24,489 bases of DNA, taken from positions 1 to 24,489 of IMG/VR virus record IMGVR_UViG_3300027631_000129; one strand, written 5' to 3'. The DNA comes from a virus. This document shows positions 13,421 to 20,655 of the stretch, piece by piece. How positions within the stretch are numbered: the stretch's first letter is position 1; the number at the start of each line of letters is the position of its first letter. The translations under genes were made by a program, and so were the position numbers. A model generated the notes under the pieces. That model worked only from the letters and a program-made list of their open reading frames with translations. It did not search any database and had not been told where the DNA came from.

Positions 13421-13428
13421 TATTTATC
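13421..13428 (-). promoter_or_regulatory. Late-promoter-like GATAAATA before the 73-aa gene
   Basis: The minus strand reads GATAAATA, one base from the T4 late consensus, 50 bases before the ATG of the 73-aa gene. Together with the terminator at 13103-13126 it would define a one-gene late unit. Confidence 0.45.
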
Positions 13429-13651
13429 TCTTTTGTAATTTTTCTTGGAAGTTGAACGCACGATCAACCATCTCATATGCAAAAATTATAACAATAGTTA
13501 TCCAGCCAAAAGGACCGGCCAGTATTAGACATGTCATGATTTGCCAGATATTTGCGTCTTTGCCCACAGTGTGTTTTGCTATTTTTAGTACAACTGCGAA
13601 CAACAATACTGATATTACAACACATGCGATCCAACTAAAAAATAATTCCAT
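13424..13651 (-). CDS. Small membrane protein, 75 aa
   Basis: Two membrane helices are visible (about 5-25 and 36-60), the second containing LILAGPFGWITIVIIFAYEM, followed by a charged C-terminal tail (DRAFNFQEKLQKR). The two-helix plan with a basic tail also occurs in some holins, but nothing specific supports that. It ends just before the promoter of the 73-aa gene. AAGGAG lies upstream of the ATG. Confidence 0.65.
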   Translation of the reverse strand: MELFFSWIACVVISVLLFAVVLKIAKHTVGKDANIWQIMTCLILAGPFGWITIVIIFAYEMVDRAFNFQEKLQKR

Positions 13652-13720
13652 AGATTGCTCCTTATCTCGGTATTATTATTTATTATAAAATGGGTGTGAT
13701 TATGCCACTTTAACTAAGCA

Positions 13721-13951
13721 CTACACCTCATCAAATCGCACTATTTCTTCTTCCCATTCATTAATGGTAGGGTTCCAGATGCGACGAGTCCGGACCAGCT
13801 TATCTGCAATCATCTGATTAATAGTAGTGGAAATTATTGCTTCGACAAGGGTCCGGCGGATCATTGCGCCCTTCCAATATCCCATGCCAAACATACTGAG
13901 CCCGAGAAGAACGCCGACATACCCATTTCCATAAAAAAATGACAAATCCAT
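13721..13951 (-). CDS. Hypothetical membrane-anchored protein, 76 aa
   Basis: The N-terminus holds one likely membrane segment (about 9-27, YVGVLLGLSMFGMGYWKGA). A helix follows (TLVEAIISTTINQMIADKL), then a polar end (IWNPTINEWEEEIVRFDEV). The soluble part would probably face the cytoplasm. Its ATG overlaps the stop of the 94-aa gene upstream (TAATG), so the two are coupled. No family is recognised. Confidence 0.65.
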   Translation of the reverse strand: MDLSFFYGNGYVGVLLGLSMFGMGYWKGAMIRRTLVEAIISTTINQMIADKLVRTRRIWNPTINEWEEEIVRFDEV

Positions 13952-14235
13952 TAGCCTACTACCTTATCAATTACGTTGACAAGATCTTCAGCAAACACCC
14001 CATTTACACGACTATCATACTTGATTTCTGCCTTACGAACACGAAAGAAGTCTACATCGTAGAGGTCACGACCTTCATCATACTTGACATACACATGTCC
14101 TTTCCAACGGGCCATGCCTGATGTCTTGAACTTGAGACCGTCACCCATGTTAACCATATCCTTGGTTCCCCATGCACCAAGCGCCCAGGCGTCTAACGCA
14201 CGAATTTGGTCTCGGATAATAGTAGCAGTGTTCAT
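13951..14235 (-). CDS. Hypothetical protein, 94 aa, driven by repeat cassette promoter
   Basis: Unknown soluble protein. A helix IIRDQIRALDAWALGAWG is followed by an apparent beta sheet (DGLKFKTSGMARWKGHVYVK, then YDVDFFRVRKAEIKYD) and a final helix. Its leader is the 72-bp repeat (14231-14302) carrying TTGACA-17-TATATT and AAAGGAG 6 bases before the ATG, identical to the leader of the gene at 16843-17142. The proteins themselves are not obviously related. Confidence 0.72.
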   Translation of the reverse strand: MNTATIIRDQIRALDAWALGAWGTKDMVNMGDGLKFKTSGMARWKGHVYVKYDEGRDLYDVDFFRVRKAEIKYDSRVNGVFAEDLVNVIDKVVG

Positions 14236-14302
14236 AGCATATCTCCTTTGCTTACAATACTAATATAAGCAATGTGTCTTGGTTTGTCAAGTGTTATTTT
14301 GA
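14231..14302 (-). repeat. 72-bp perfect repeat, copy 1 (promoter and ribosome-site cassette)
   Basis: Identical over 72 bases to 17138-17209. The element holds the end of the upstream gene, a TTGACA-17-TATATT promoter, an inverted repeat (TTGCTTA and TAAGCAA, arms at 14266-14272 and 14248-14254) around the -10 and start point, AAAGGAG and the ATG with the next two bases. Confidence 0.95.
14262..14290 (-). promoter_or_regulatory. Sigma70-type promoter in repeat copy 1
   Basis: TTGACA (14290-14285), a 17-base spacer with CAAGACACATTGCT, and TATATT (14267-14262). The TGA stop of the 255-aa gene lies within the -35. Confidence 0.78.
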
Positions 14303-15054
14303 ATTTTTTTTGGATCAAACATAGAGAGTACACTGGTGACTTCGCTGACGTAAAGGCTACGATGAATACGTTTTGGTTTAGCATAGGTGTCAATATTCAT
14401 TACACCATTATCTTTGTCCAAAATGTAATCTACAATAGCTTGTGTATTGTAGTCATATTTCTTATTGAATGTCCAGAACATCAGGCAGTTGTCTTCACGA
14501 CGGAACACATATACATCTTTATTTGATTGTGTAGTTTTATGAGCATAATGCTCTACGTATTGTAGTTTACCTGTATATTGTGTATCTGAACGATCCACTG
14601 TCTTATACAACGCAGCATAATCATCATAACGCTTGTTGATTTGTGTGAAATGACGCAAGTTGGAAACCAGTCTGCGCTCATCAACTGCAATTCGTTCATC
14701 AGGTCGTGCCACTAGCTGTGCAACTGTCGCTGCCCAGTTATCGCCACCTTTACGAATAGGCCGTCGAATTTCTTCTCCCATGAGCTTGCGATTCATCATT
14801 TCAAACTGCCAGTAAAGAATAATTTCATTGGCATTTTTCAGATGTTGGCTGTTAATTTCACGTGCGTCATATTCTCTTCGACGTAGGAGATCAATAAACT
14901 CAACAGGTTGACTACCCTCATCAACAAAGAACTCTGTTAGTACAAGTGCTTCGCGAAAGGTAATGTCAGACAACTCTGTTCGTTTACCATCCTCGATAGA
15001 TGGCGATCGATCGACAAAATGCCAGTCAGCAGTCACAATCGAGACAGTATTCAT
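14287..15054 (-). CDS. Hypothetical protein, 255 aa
   Basis: No family is recognised. The protein is soluble and charged: DRSPSIEDGKRTELSDITFR and a DLLRRREYDAREINSQHL segment suggest helices in the first half, and the second half (GKLQYVEHYAH, KDVYVFRREDNCLMFWTFNK) suggests a sheet. Its start overlaps the upstream gene (ATGA). Its TGA stop lies inside the -35 element of the next gene's promoter, so the coding end and the repeat cassette are fused. Confidence 0.75.
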   Translation of the reverse strand: MNTVSIVTADWHFVDRSPSIEDGKRTELSDITFREALVLTEFFVDEGSQPVEFIDLLRRREYDAREINSQHLKNANEIILYWQFEMMNRKLMGEEIRRPIRKGGDNWAATVAQLVARPDERIAVDERRLVSNLRHFTQINKRYDDYAALYKTVDRSDTQYTGKLQYVEHYAHKTTQSNKDVYVFRREDNCLMFWTFNKKYDYNTQAIVDYILDKDNGVMNIDTYAKPKRIHRSLYVSEVTSVLSMFDPKKIQNNT

Positions 15055-15350
15055 ATTTTTCCTACTCCATGTCTTTTTATAGTATCTTTTTCCATAACAT
15101 AGGTTACCCAGTTTTCAGCGGCACGTTCTACAAATGTCAATGATTTATCTGGGTAACTAAGACTGCCAACATATCGCCTATTTTCAATAAAATCTATAGT
15201 GTAGATAGACACTTGTTCACTAACGGCAACGGCACGTGTACTGTTGACATTTGATTTGTAACTAGTGGTTGAAGTCCTATCAAATATAACAGCTTCTCGA
15301 TTGTCGTCATCACTGCTATACTGTGCTATAACTTCACGTGTGTGCATCAT
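15051..15350 (-). CDS. Hypothetical protein, 99 aa
   Basis: Unknown soluble protein that appears beta-rich (EAVIFDRTSTTSYKS, AVAVSEQVSIYTIDFIENRR, a YPDKSLTFVERAAENWVTYV segment). The first of two adjacent ATGs overlaps the kinase stop (ATGATG containing TGA). The end overlaps the 255-aa gene by 4 bases. It sits in a coupled set of nucleotide kinase, this gene and the 255-aa gene. Confidence 0.72.
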   Translation of the reverse strand: MMHTREVIAQYSSDDDNREAVIFDRTSTTSYKSNVNSTRAVAVSEQVSIYTIDFIENRRYVGSLSYPDKSLTFVERAAENWVTYVMEKDTIKRHGVGKI

Positions 15351-15868
15351 TTGATGCTATAAGGATCGATGCGCGAGATCAGCTGATTGACATTGAATTC
15401 TAAGTCAGTCAAATTTCCATTGTTATCAATAGTGAAATCAGACATCCACTGTTCAAGACTCATTGAGGATTTTGATTCCGGCGGCAAGTGGTCACTGCGG
15501 TCAACCCAGATCGCGTGATCAAACACGCCACTGTTTTGCATAGCATGAAATTCTTTCTTGTTGCGAAGTCCGCAATAGATATCATGTGCATTGAAAATCT
15601 CACGCCCTAGGCGTGATGGGTCAGGTACATTATAATTGCAGATAGCATCATACCATTCTGCTCTGTGATTATGCCTGTCAGCGTAACACTCTTCTTCATT
15701 AGCATATCCATATTTGTCCTTCAAATCGTTAAAGATAAACAGTTTACTACAAAAGCGGCTGCTGCTTTCAAAACTGTATCCATAATTGTCAGCCAACATT
15801 TCGCACACAGTATCTTTGCCGTGCCGCCCGTGTCCAATCACGAGAAATTTTAGTTTCATCGTAGTCAT
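15347..15868 (-). CDS. P-loop kinase, dNMP kinase (T4 gp1)-like
   Basis: 173 aa. The Walker A loop is VIGHGRHGKDTVCEML (GHGRHGKDT, residues 12-20) right at the N-terminus, as in T4 gp1 and the nucleoside monophosphate kinases. A later HDIYCGLRNKKEF and AIWVDRSDH look like the base/phosphate region and the Walker B-type strand before D. T4 gp1 phosphorylates dGMP, dTMP and hydroxymethyl-dCMP; the substrate here cannot be read from the sequence. The C-terminal tail (NGNLTDLEFNVNQLI) has the look of this family. The start is a TAATG overlap; an ATG three codons later is also possible. Confidence 0.7.
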   Translation of the reverse strand: MTTMKLKFLVIGHGRHGKDTVCEMLADNYGYSFESSSRFCSKLFIFNDLKDKYGYANEEECYADRHNHRAEWYDAICNYNVPDPSRLGREIFNAHDIYCGLRNKKEFHAMQNSGVFDHAIWVDRSDHLPPESKSSMSLEQWMSDFTIDNNGNLTDLEFNVNQLISRIDPYSIK

Positions 15869-16128
15869 TAATTACTCAACCGTTCCATCATGCGCTGTTC
15901 GTCAGCTACTTCTCGCTCACGACGCATTTTAGCGAAAGCATAGCAACTGTAGAAGGCATATCCAATTACAATCGCTGCAATCACAACAGCGATCCCGTGT
16001 TCAGAGTTTACACGCCCTGCAACTTCCATGACAACGAACACTGAAGTAACCCATGCCAATAGTTTAGTAATGTTAACAAATGTGTACCACGCAGTGTTGC
16101 GAGTTAGTTTAAAAATAGTGCTTTGCAT
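15868..16128 (-). CDS. Two-helix membrane protein, 86 aa
   Basis: From the ATG at 16128 (GAGG 5 bases before) the protein has an aromatic first segment (TAWYTFVNITKLLAWVTSVF), a second helix (IAVVIAAIVIGYAFYSCYAF) and a charged cytoplasmic-type tail (KMRREREVADEQRMMERL). The longer frame to 16149 uses GTG inside the lipoprotein gene and lacks a ribosome site. It forms a cassette with a lipoprotein and a 29-aa membrane peptide just upstream. No family is recognised. Confidence 0.66.
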   Translation of the reverse strand: MQSTIFKLTRNTAWYTFVNITKLLAWVTSVFVVMEVAGRVNSEHGIAVVIAAIVIGYAFYSCYAFAKMRREREVADEQRMMERLSN

Positions 16129-16135
16129 ATCAACC

Positions 16136-16339
16136 TCATTCAAATTCACATACTACATCTTCGTAGTATAGGCAGTCATCAACATATTCTGGATCGTAGT
16201 TGTCCAGATCGTAAATACTTTCAAGATATTGTTGGTGAGCATGAAAGTCACGTTCGGCTTCAAGATGATCTTGTAGCGGAGCATCAAAATTAGAACACGC
16301 ACTCAGCAAACCAACACAAGCAATGATAGCATATTTCAT
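16136..16339 (-). CDS. Small acidic lipoprotein, 67 aa
   Basis: MKYAIIACVGLLSACSNFDA shows a lipoprotein signal with lipobox LSAC and Cys15. The mature part is very acidic and Tyr/Asp-rich (SIYDLDNYDPEYVDDCLYYE), with two further cysteines. Such small envelope lipoproteins in phages include spanins and superinfection-exclusion or receptor-masking proteins; this one matches none clearly. Its ATG comes 1 base after the stop of the 29-aa ORF. It differs from the other lipoprotein (10482-10724) in charge and sequence. Confidence 0.72.
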   Translation of the reverse strand: MKYAIIACVGLLSACSNFDAPLQDHLEAERDFHAHQQYLESIYDLDNYDPEYVDDCLYYEDVVCEFE

Positions 16340-16340
16340 C

Positions 16341-16430
16341 TTATTTGTCTTTCAGAAAAAAGGTTTCATACACGGCGGTAACTGCCACAATTACTATAAA
16401 AAATAACGCACATCCAACAAATGTACCCAT
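16341..16430 (-). CDS. 29-aa single-helix membrane peptide
   Basis: An ATG at 16430 starts a short frame ending in TAA at 16341. The peptide is a single hydrophobic helix (GTFVGCALFFIVIVAVTAVY) with a polar end (ETFFLKDK). AAGGAG stands 8 bases before the ATG, which is the best Shine-Dalgarno in the neighbourhood. It abuts the lipoprotein gene. Small one-helix membrane peptides are typical of phage early regions and of some pinholin-type proteins; the function is unknown. Confidence 0.58.
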   Translation of the reverse strand: MGTFVGCALFFIVIVAVTAVYETFFLKDK

Positions 16431-16441
16431 ATCAGTTCTCC

Positions 16442-16792
16442 TTACAAATAGTGTGGACCAGTCCACATAATGTTATAACCGCCAAACACATTACCACGTG
16501 CTGCGTTCTTGGCAGGAGTTGACCTACCTGCTGGTTTTAAAATATCACCACGCTTGAACTTGCCATCATCATTCTTAGCAATAAAACCCCAAACGCTGCC
16601 GCCCTGGATAATCTTGATATACTTATTGCCTTCAGTAATTTTAAATCCATTTTCAAAATTTGAAATCATACTACGCGTAGTAGGGCCCATTTCGTCACTG
16701 CCGGAGCGGACGCGGCCCTTGTAATCGCGGTAATCAGTCTTAATAGCTTCAACAAGAACTTCAATTGCAGTATTCATATCATTCAGTAGCAT
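16442..16792 (-). CDS. Hypothetical protein, 116 aa
   Basis: Unknown soluble basic protein. The N-terminal helix is TAIEVLVEAIKTDYRDYKG, the middle is beta-like (NGFKITEGNKYIKIIQGGSV then WGFIAKND), and the end is Gly/Arg-rich (FKRGDILKPAGRSTPAKNAA). GGAG precedes the ATG. A promoter at 16818-16846 drives it. It probably leads a short operon with the 29-aa peptide, the lipoprotein and the two-helix membrane protein. Confidence 0.72.
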   Translation of the reverse strand: MLLNDMNTAIEVLVEAIKTDYRDYKGRVRSGSDEMGPTTRSMISNFENGFKITEGNKYIKIIQGGSVWGFIAKNDDGKFKRGDILKPAGRSTPAKNAARGNVFGGYNIMWTGPHYL

Positions 16793-16817
16793 GTCTATCT
16801 CCGTTGCTTACATATAT

Positions 16818-16846
16818 AATCTAACACCAATGTGTCTTGATGTCAA
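16818..16846 (-). promoter_or_regulatory. Sigma70-type promoter with shared spacer core
   Basis: TTGACA (16846-16841), 17 bases and TAGATT (16823-16818), before the 116-aa gene. It is nearly the same as the promoter at 13013-13041 (TCAAGACACATTGGTGT spacer). The stop of the 99-aa gene is part of the -35. Confidence 0.72.
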
Positions 16847-17142
16847 GCAAATTCTTTCATTTTTTCTGAAATAATTTGCATAAATGTCTTGGCTACATTT
16901 TCTTCAGCGATATCGGAAACAAGCGTCGTTGCCGTCGAATGTTTTAGTCCAGTGCTAATAGTATAGTTACCGTCTGGCTGTTGGTCGATATCATAATGAG
17001 TTGCATTGCTAGTGTATGCAAACATCATAATCTGCAACCCAGTTTTAGTGCTGTAGGACGAAGTCCGTCCTGGATACATTGGATTATGATGATCAAAGCC
17101 CTGAGATTTAATCAATAAATTAATCTTGGTTCCTACATTCAT
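16843..17142 (-). CDS. Hypothetical protein, 99 aa, driven by repeat cassette promoter
   Basis: Unknown soluble protein with Ser, Thr and His-rich stretches (GFDHHNPMYPGRTSSYSTKT), a strand HYDIDQQPDGNYTISTG and a C-terminal helix VAKTFMQIISEKMKEF. Its promoter and ribosome site belong to the second copy of the 72-bp repeat (17138-17209). Its own stop TGA is part of the -35 element of the next promoter (16841-16846). Confidence 0.72.
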   Translation of the reverse strand: MNVGTKINLLIKSQGFDHHNPMYPGRTSSYSTKTGLQIMMFAYTSNATHYDIDQQPDGNYTISTGLKHSTATTLVSDIAEENVAKTFMQIISEKMKEFA

Positions 17143-17209
17143 AGCATATCTCCTTTGCTTACAATACTAATATAAGCAATGTGTCTTGGTTTGTCAAGTG
17201 TTATTTTGA
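17138..17209 (-). repeat. 72-bp perfect repeat, copy 2 (promoter and ribosome-site cassette)
   Basis: Second copy of the 14231-14302 element, in front of the 99-aa gene at 16843-17142. The distal part overlaps the end of the sulfotransferase-like gene (stop at 17201), read in a different frame from copy 1. Confidence 0.95.
17169..17197 (-). promoter_or_regulatory. Sigma70-type promoter in repeat copy 2
   Basis: TTGACA (17197-17192), a 17-base spacer and TATATT (17174-17169), identical to the promoter in copy 1. Confidence 0.78.
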
Positions 17210-17932
17210 GTTTGTTTCATTATCTTTATCAATTTTATTATACATGGCATCCCAATCACGACAGATGAATCTGGTACGGTAATCATTAACATGATGCTCC
17301 CATCCGTTAATTGGATCTTCATCAATTATAGATAATAAATTATCATATTCCCATTGATCGCACATCAAAAGATTGTGCAAGTTTACGTTGTGAACAGATT
17401 TATTAAACTTGAGATAGTGGCCTCGGGCAATATCTTGCCTGACTCCTAAGATCATATCAGTGTAATCATCAATACCAAAGTCATTATCAAAGTTGGCATG
17501 CCACATATATCGATTGCGTTTTGCATACATATCAACGAACGGACTATCTGGTAAAAGATACGGTACGATAATTCTATTAAATGGCTTCATTACATTACGC
17601 AATACTGCCTCGTCATGATCCCATGACAAGTCATGGTCTGGTAATACCTTGCAACAATTTTTTGTTGCAAGATTATTATTACTCTCTGGCACAGCCCAAT
17701 CATTCATATATTCATCAAATGTTTTTGGTTCATCACTAGCGCCGTCCTCAACATCTTTTGTAAAGCACCAAGTGGCGCCATTACAAGCAAGGTCAGTTAT
17801 AGAGCCGTATGACTTTAATTTAGTAGATGTATATTGTGGAAAACTGGCATGCTGGTTAATAAACCAGGTTAGCCATGTTCCACTCAATCCTGCTGTGTAT
17901 AGACACACTATGTTTTCTTTAATTTCCATCAT
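17201..17932 (-). CDS. Sulfotransferase-like P-loop protein, paralog B
   Basis: 243 aa. The opening CLYTAGLSGTWLTWFINQHA (residues 10-29) has the phosphosulfate-binding-loop look and is nearly the same as in the gene at 1199-1939. The C-terminal halves also align in pattern (VHNVNLHNLLMCDQWEYDNL against VHRVDISLLVAGDQSEYNRL). The two are clearly paralogs separated by about 15 kb. It starts 3 bases after the DNA polymerase stop; two adjacent ATGs are possible starts and the ribosome site is poor. The substrate is unknown. Confidence 0.6.
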   Translation of the reverse strand: MMEIKENIVCLYTAGLSGTWLTWFINQHASFPQYTSTKLKSYGSITDLACNGATWCFTKDVEDGASDEPKTFDEYMNDWAVPESNNNLATKNCCKVLPDHDLSWDHDEAVLRNVMKPFNRIIVPYLLPDSPFVDMYAKRNRYMWHANFDNDFGIDDYTDMILGVRQDIARGHYLKFNKSVHNVNLHNLLMCDQWEYDNLLSIIDEDPINGWEHHVNDYRTRFICRDWDAMYNKIDKDNETNSK

Positions 17933-17935
17933 GTT

Positions 17936-20620
17936 TTACCCAAAATTGAACAAATCGCTAAACGTATTCTTTGCTAGGCTGGAACTCAGGTCCCAGTTCA
18001 ATCCGCCAATAAGGTTATCGATCTTACTGGTAATGATTGCGGCTTCCATTGCATCGTCATCAAATGGCATTGCCTTAAACCAGTCCGGAATACGCTTTTC
18101 GTCTGTTGGATACCCAATACTAGTAATGCCCATTGGATTCCTTTTTAGCTTGCATACGATAGTCTTCATACCGTCAGTAATGTCAATACTGTATGCATCA
18201 CTATTCATCTTCTTCAAACGATTCCAGTTAATAGCTGCTAACGCATGTCCAATGCCACACTTGCCAGTCTTTTGAAATATCCTAGTGTGATTGGTTAGGT
18301 TATTGACACGTTTAGGCGTACCTTTTTCCCAACTTGGTTTATCACGAAACTCCATACGGAATTCAACAATACGGGCTATTACTTTGGCTTCATCAACACC
18401 AGTTAGTACCATCATAAGAATTTCGCTCAAGAATTCTTGCATATAGCCAGGTGTATCACTACGCTTCAAGTCAAGACCCATTGCTTTAATCTTGCCTGGC
18501 TTGCCATTAATATCTTCACGCTTGCCTTCCAAGTCATATACTAGAATAGCATACCGCTTCTTGGTAATAAAAATTCCCGATTCGCCTACAACTTCTCGTC
18601 CCGCCGCGATAATTTCTCCTAATTCCAGTGTTGTGTGGAATGCGCGATTCATAAAGTTTGGAAAACTTTCGTTAACCTGTTCACAAACAGCATCGTAATA
18701 CTTGATAACGGTATCTTTATCCCAGATAATTTCACCAGCATCAATTTGCTTCTTTAGCATGGGATATGCACTAAAGTAAGTTGAGTCAGTATCACCATAC
18801 ACAATAGCTTTGCCACGATGATCATATTCGCCAGCAATAACGTGGTTAAGTTCAGCTGCCATGTGTTTGGCAATACAACGTCCAGTGAGTGTTGTTGATT
18901 GTCCTAATCGTGGATCGTTAAAACGACTTCCTGGGTTAAGCAACGCACCATACAAACTGTTCAAGTTAATCTTTTTAACCAACTGCCGCTTATCCCAAAA
19001 TGCAAACTGTTCTTCGTCTACACCCTTAAAGTCTCTGGCTTTCTTCTGCAAGTCTTTGCGTTCTGCATACCAACGTTCCAATAGTCCAGGAATAATTCCT
19101 TTCTTTGCATACGTAAAGATAGTACCATTTGCACTAATGATCCAAGGCTCTCCGCTATTAAAAATCAGTTCATAAATCTCTGCACCAGTAAGCTCATAAC
19201 TCTCGCCGTTTTCAAAGTCAAGATACAATCTCTCGTTCGTGTCACGATTAATAACAAGTTCATATTCTTGTGTTGCAAACCGGCCTTCCCAGTAACGTGC
19301 AACTGGGCTTTCCTTGTACTTGAGAAAACATTCCTCAATACCAGGGGCAGTAAAGACATGTCGCACTTGGCCTACAATAGTCTCTGTACTCATATTACCT
19401 GCCCGCAAGATGCTGGGATACAGACTGTTCAAGTCGACGCTGCCAATATCGCGATGCATGCCTGTTACAGGATCTGCAACATACGCCCCAGCTGCCTGCA
19501 CATTCCGCGTATACGCAGGTTGGTAATTAGTTTCACTGCGATTTTTGTCAGGAACAATAAGCCCACGTAGATGCGCTTCGTTAACAATAGCTTGGTCAGT
19601 TTGTGCCACCGCGCCCATGGTTGTTTGTAGTAGCACTGTGTTGGAATGTGCTAGTACGTTTGCAAGGTCAATAAACTGTAGCTTCTTGTCCAATTGTACA
19701 AGAAGATCAACGTCCTGCCTGTTGTACGCAATAAACTTTTCAAAGTCATTATGATACAATTGATCTAGTGTGCCTTCATATTCAACTTTGCGTTCGTCTA
19801 GTTCGTATTCACCAATGGCATCCAAACTGTAACTGTGCATTTCATGATATGTGTACTTGCGATACAGTTCCAGATAATCTAAATGCACACGGCCGATTAG
19901 TTCATATGTTCCATTCTCCTTGCCAAATTTAGTAACTGTTTTTGCTTTTGGAAATTTATCCCATAGACAAAGCTGGCGAGTATGACTTTTACTGAGCACA
20001 CGCTGAATACGATTGACAGTGTATGGAATATCGAAGCCTTCACTATTCCAACCACTTAGCACATCAACATCGTCAATCAGTGCAATAAATGATTCCAGTA
20101 GTTCAGCTTCAGTATCAAATAAGATAGTATCATCAAATTTTTCTACGATAGTCTGCGCCGCTTCTTTGGTCAACGTCTTGGGCTTGATAGTCAAACAAAC
20201 TGTGCGCTTTAACCAACTCAGATGAACAGCAATCGCAGTAATAGCATTAAACGGATCGTCTGGGCTAGCAAATCCCAAGTCTTTGTTGAAGTCAACTTCG
20301 ATGTCGAAAAATGCTAAATGCAAATTAGGAGCATCTGCATCCATGTAGGTCTCTGCCAAACAACGGAATACTGGATTGATATCACTCTCAAACAATGTAT
20401 TATGGCCGTGCATTTTCTTTTCAGCAGCGAACTTTTTGCCAGTATTACATACTACACGCTCTAGCTTGTCACCAAAGATGCTGGTGAATTTACCGCGATT
20501 GTCAGGATAGTAGAACGTATAACGAGCAGGATACTCACGATATACTCGCTGGCCGTTTACACGTTCTACAATATTAATAATGTCTCGATCACGGTCGAGA
20601 AACCCGTCTACATAACTCAT
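17936..20620 (-). CDS. 43: Family B DNA polymerase, T4 gp43-like
   Basis: 894 aa, close to T4 gp43 (898). The proofreading exonuclease has FFDIEVDFNKDLGF (D106, E108), LSGWNSEGFDIPY (D197) and YNRQDVDLL (D303). The polymerase domain has motif A SVDLNSLYPSIL (D396), motif B KKINLNSLYGALLNPG (from about 549) and motif C YGDTDSTYF (D610, D612). It replicates the phage genome with a sliding clamp and clamp loader that lie outside this window. No intein or split is present, unlike some marine phages. A TTGACA-17-TATAAT promoter ends 7 bases before the ATG. The only possible Shine-Dalgarno, AGGA, is 12 bases upstream and lies within the promoter. Confidence 0.97.
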   Translation of the reverse strand: MSYVDGFLDRDRDIINIVERVNGQRVYREYPARYTFYYPDNRGKFTSIFGDKLERVVCNTGKKFAAEKKMHGHNTLFESDINPVFRCLAETYMDADAPNLHLAFFDIEVDFNKDLGFASPDDPFNAITAIAVHLSWLKRTVCLTIKPKTLTKEAAQTIVEKFDDTILFDTEAELLESFIALIDDVDVLSGWNSEGFDIPYTVNRIQRVLSKSHTRQLCLWDKFPKAKTVTKFGKENGTYELIGRVHLDYLELYRKYTYHEMHSYSLDAIGEYELDERKVEYEGTLDQLYHNDFEKFIAYNRQDVDLLVQLDKKLQFIDLANVLAHSNTVLLQTTMGAVAQTDQAIVNEAHLRGLIVPDKNRSETNYQPAYTRNVQAAGAYVADPVTGMHRDIGSVDLNSLYPSILRAGNMSTETIVGQVRHVFTAPGIEECFLKYKESPVARYWEGRFATQEYELVINRDTNERLYLDFENGESYELTGAEIYELIFNSGEPWIISANGTIFTYAKKGIIPGLLERWYAERKDLQKKARDFKGVDEEQFAFWDKRQLVKKINLNSLYGALLNPGSRFNDPRLGQSTTLTGRCIAKHMAAELNHVIAGEYDHRGKAIVYGDTDSTYFSAYPMLKKQIDAGEIIWDKDTVIKYYDAVCEQVNESFPNFMNRAFHTTLELGEIIAAGREVVGESGIFITKKRYAILVYDLEGKREDINGKPGKIKAMGLDLKRSDTPGYMQEFLSEILMMVLTGVDEAKVIARIVEFRMEFRDKPSWEKGTPKRVNNLTNHTRIFQKTGKCGIGHALAAINWNRLKKMNSDAYSIDITDGMKTIVCKLKRNPMGITSIGYPTDEKRIPDWFKAMPFDDDAMEAAIITSKIDNLIGGLNWDLSSSLAKNTFSDLFNFG

Positions 20621-20626
20621 ACGGTT

Positions 20627-20655
20627 ATTATATCCTATTCTTCTTGCTGTGTCAA
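20627..20655 (-). promoter_or_regulatory. Full-consensus sigma70 promoter of the DNA polymerase gene
   Basis: TTGACA (20655-20650), 17 bases and TATAAT (20632-20627). The -35 lies in the coding end of the methyltransferase gene. A start point 6-7 bases downstream of the -10 would fall on or next to the polymerase ATG (20620), so this transcript would be leaderless or nearly so. Confidence 0.75.

Noticed and set aside
17649-18275. 208-aa plus-strand ORF opposite the end of the DNA polymerase gene
   Set aside because: It is a shadow of the polymerase and sulfotransferase-like genes, with no ribosome site and no protein-like motifs.
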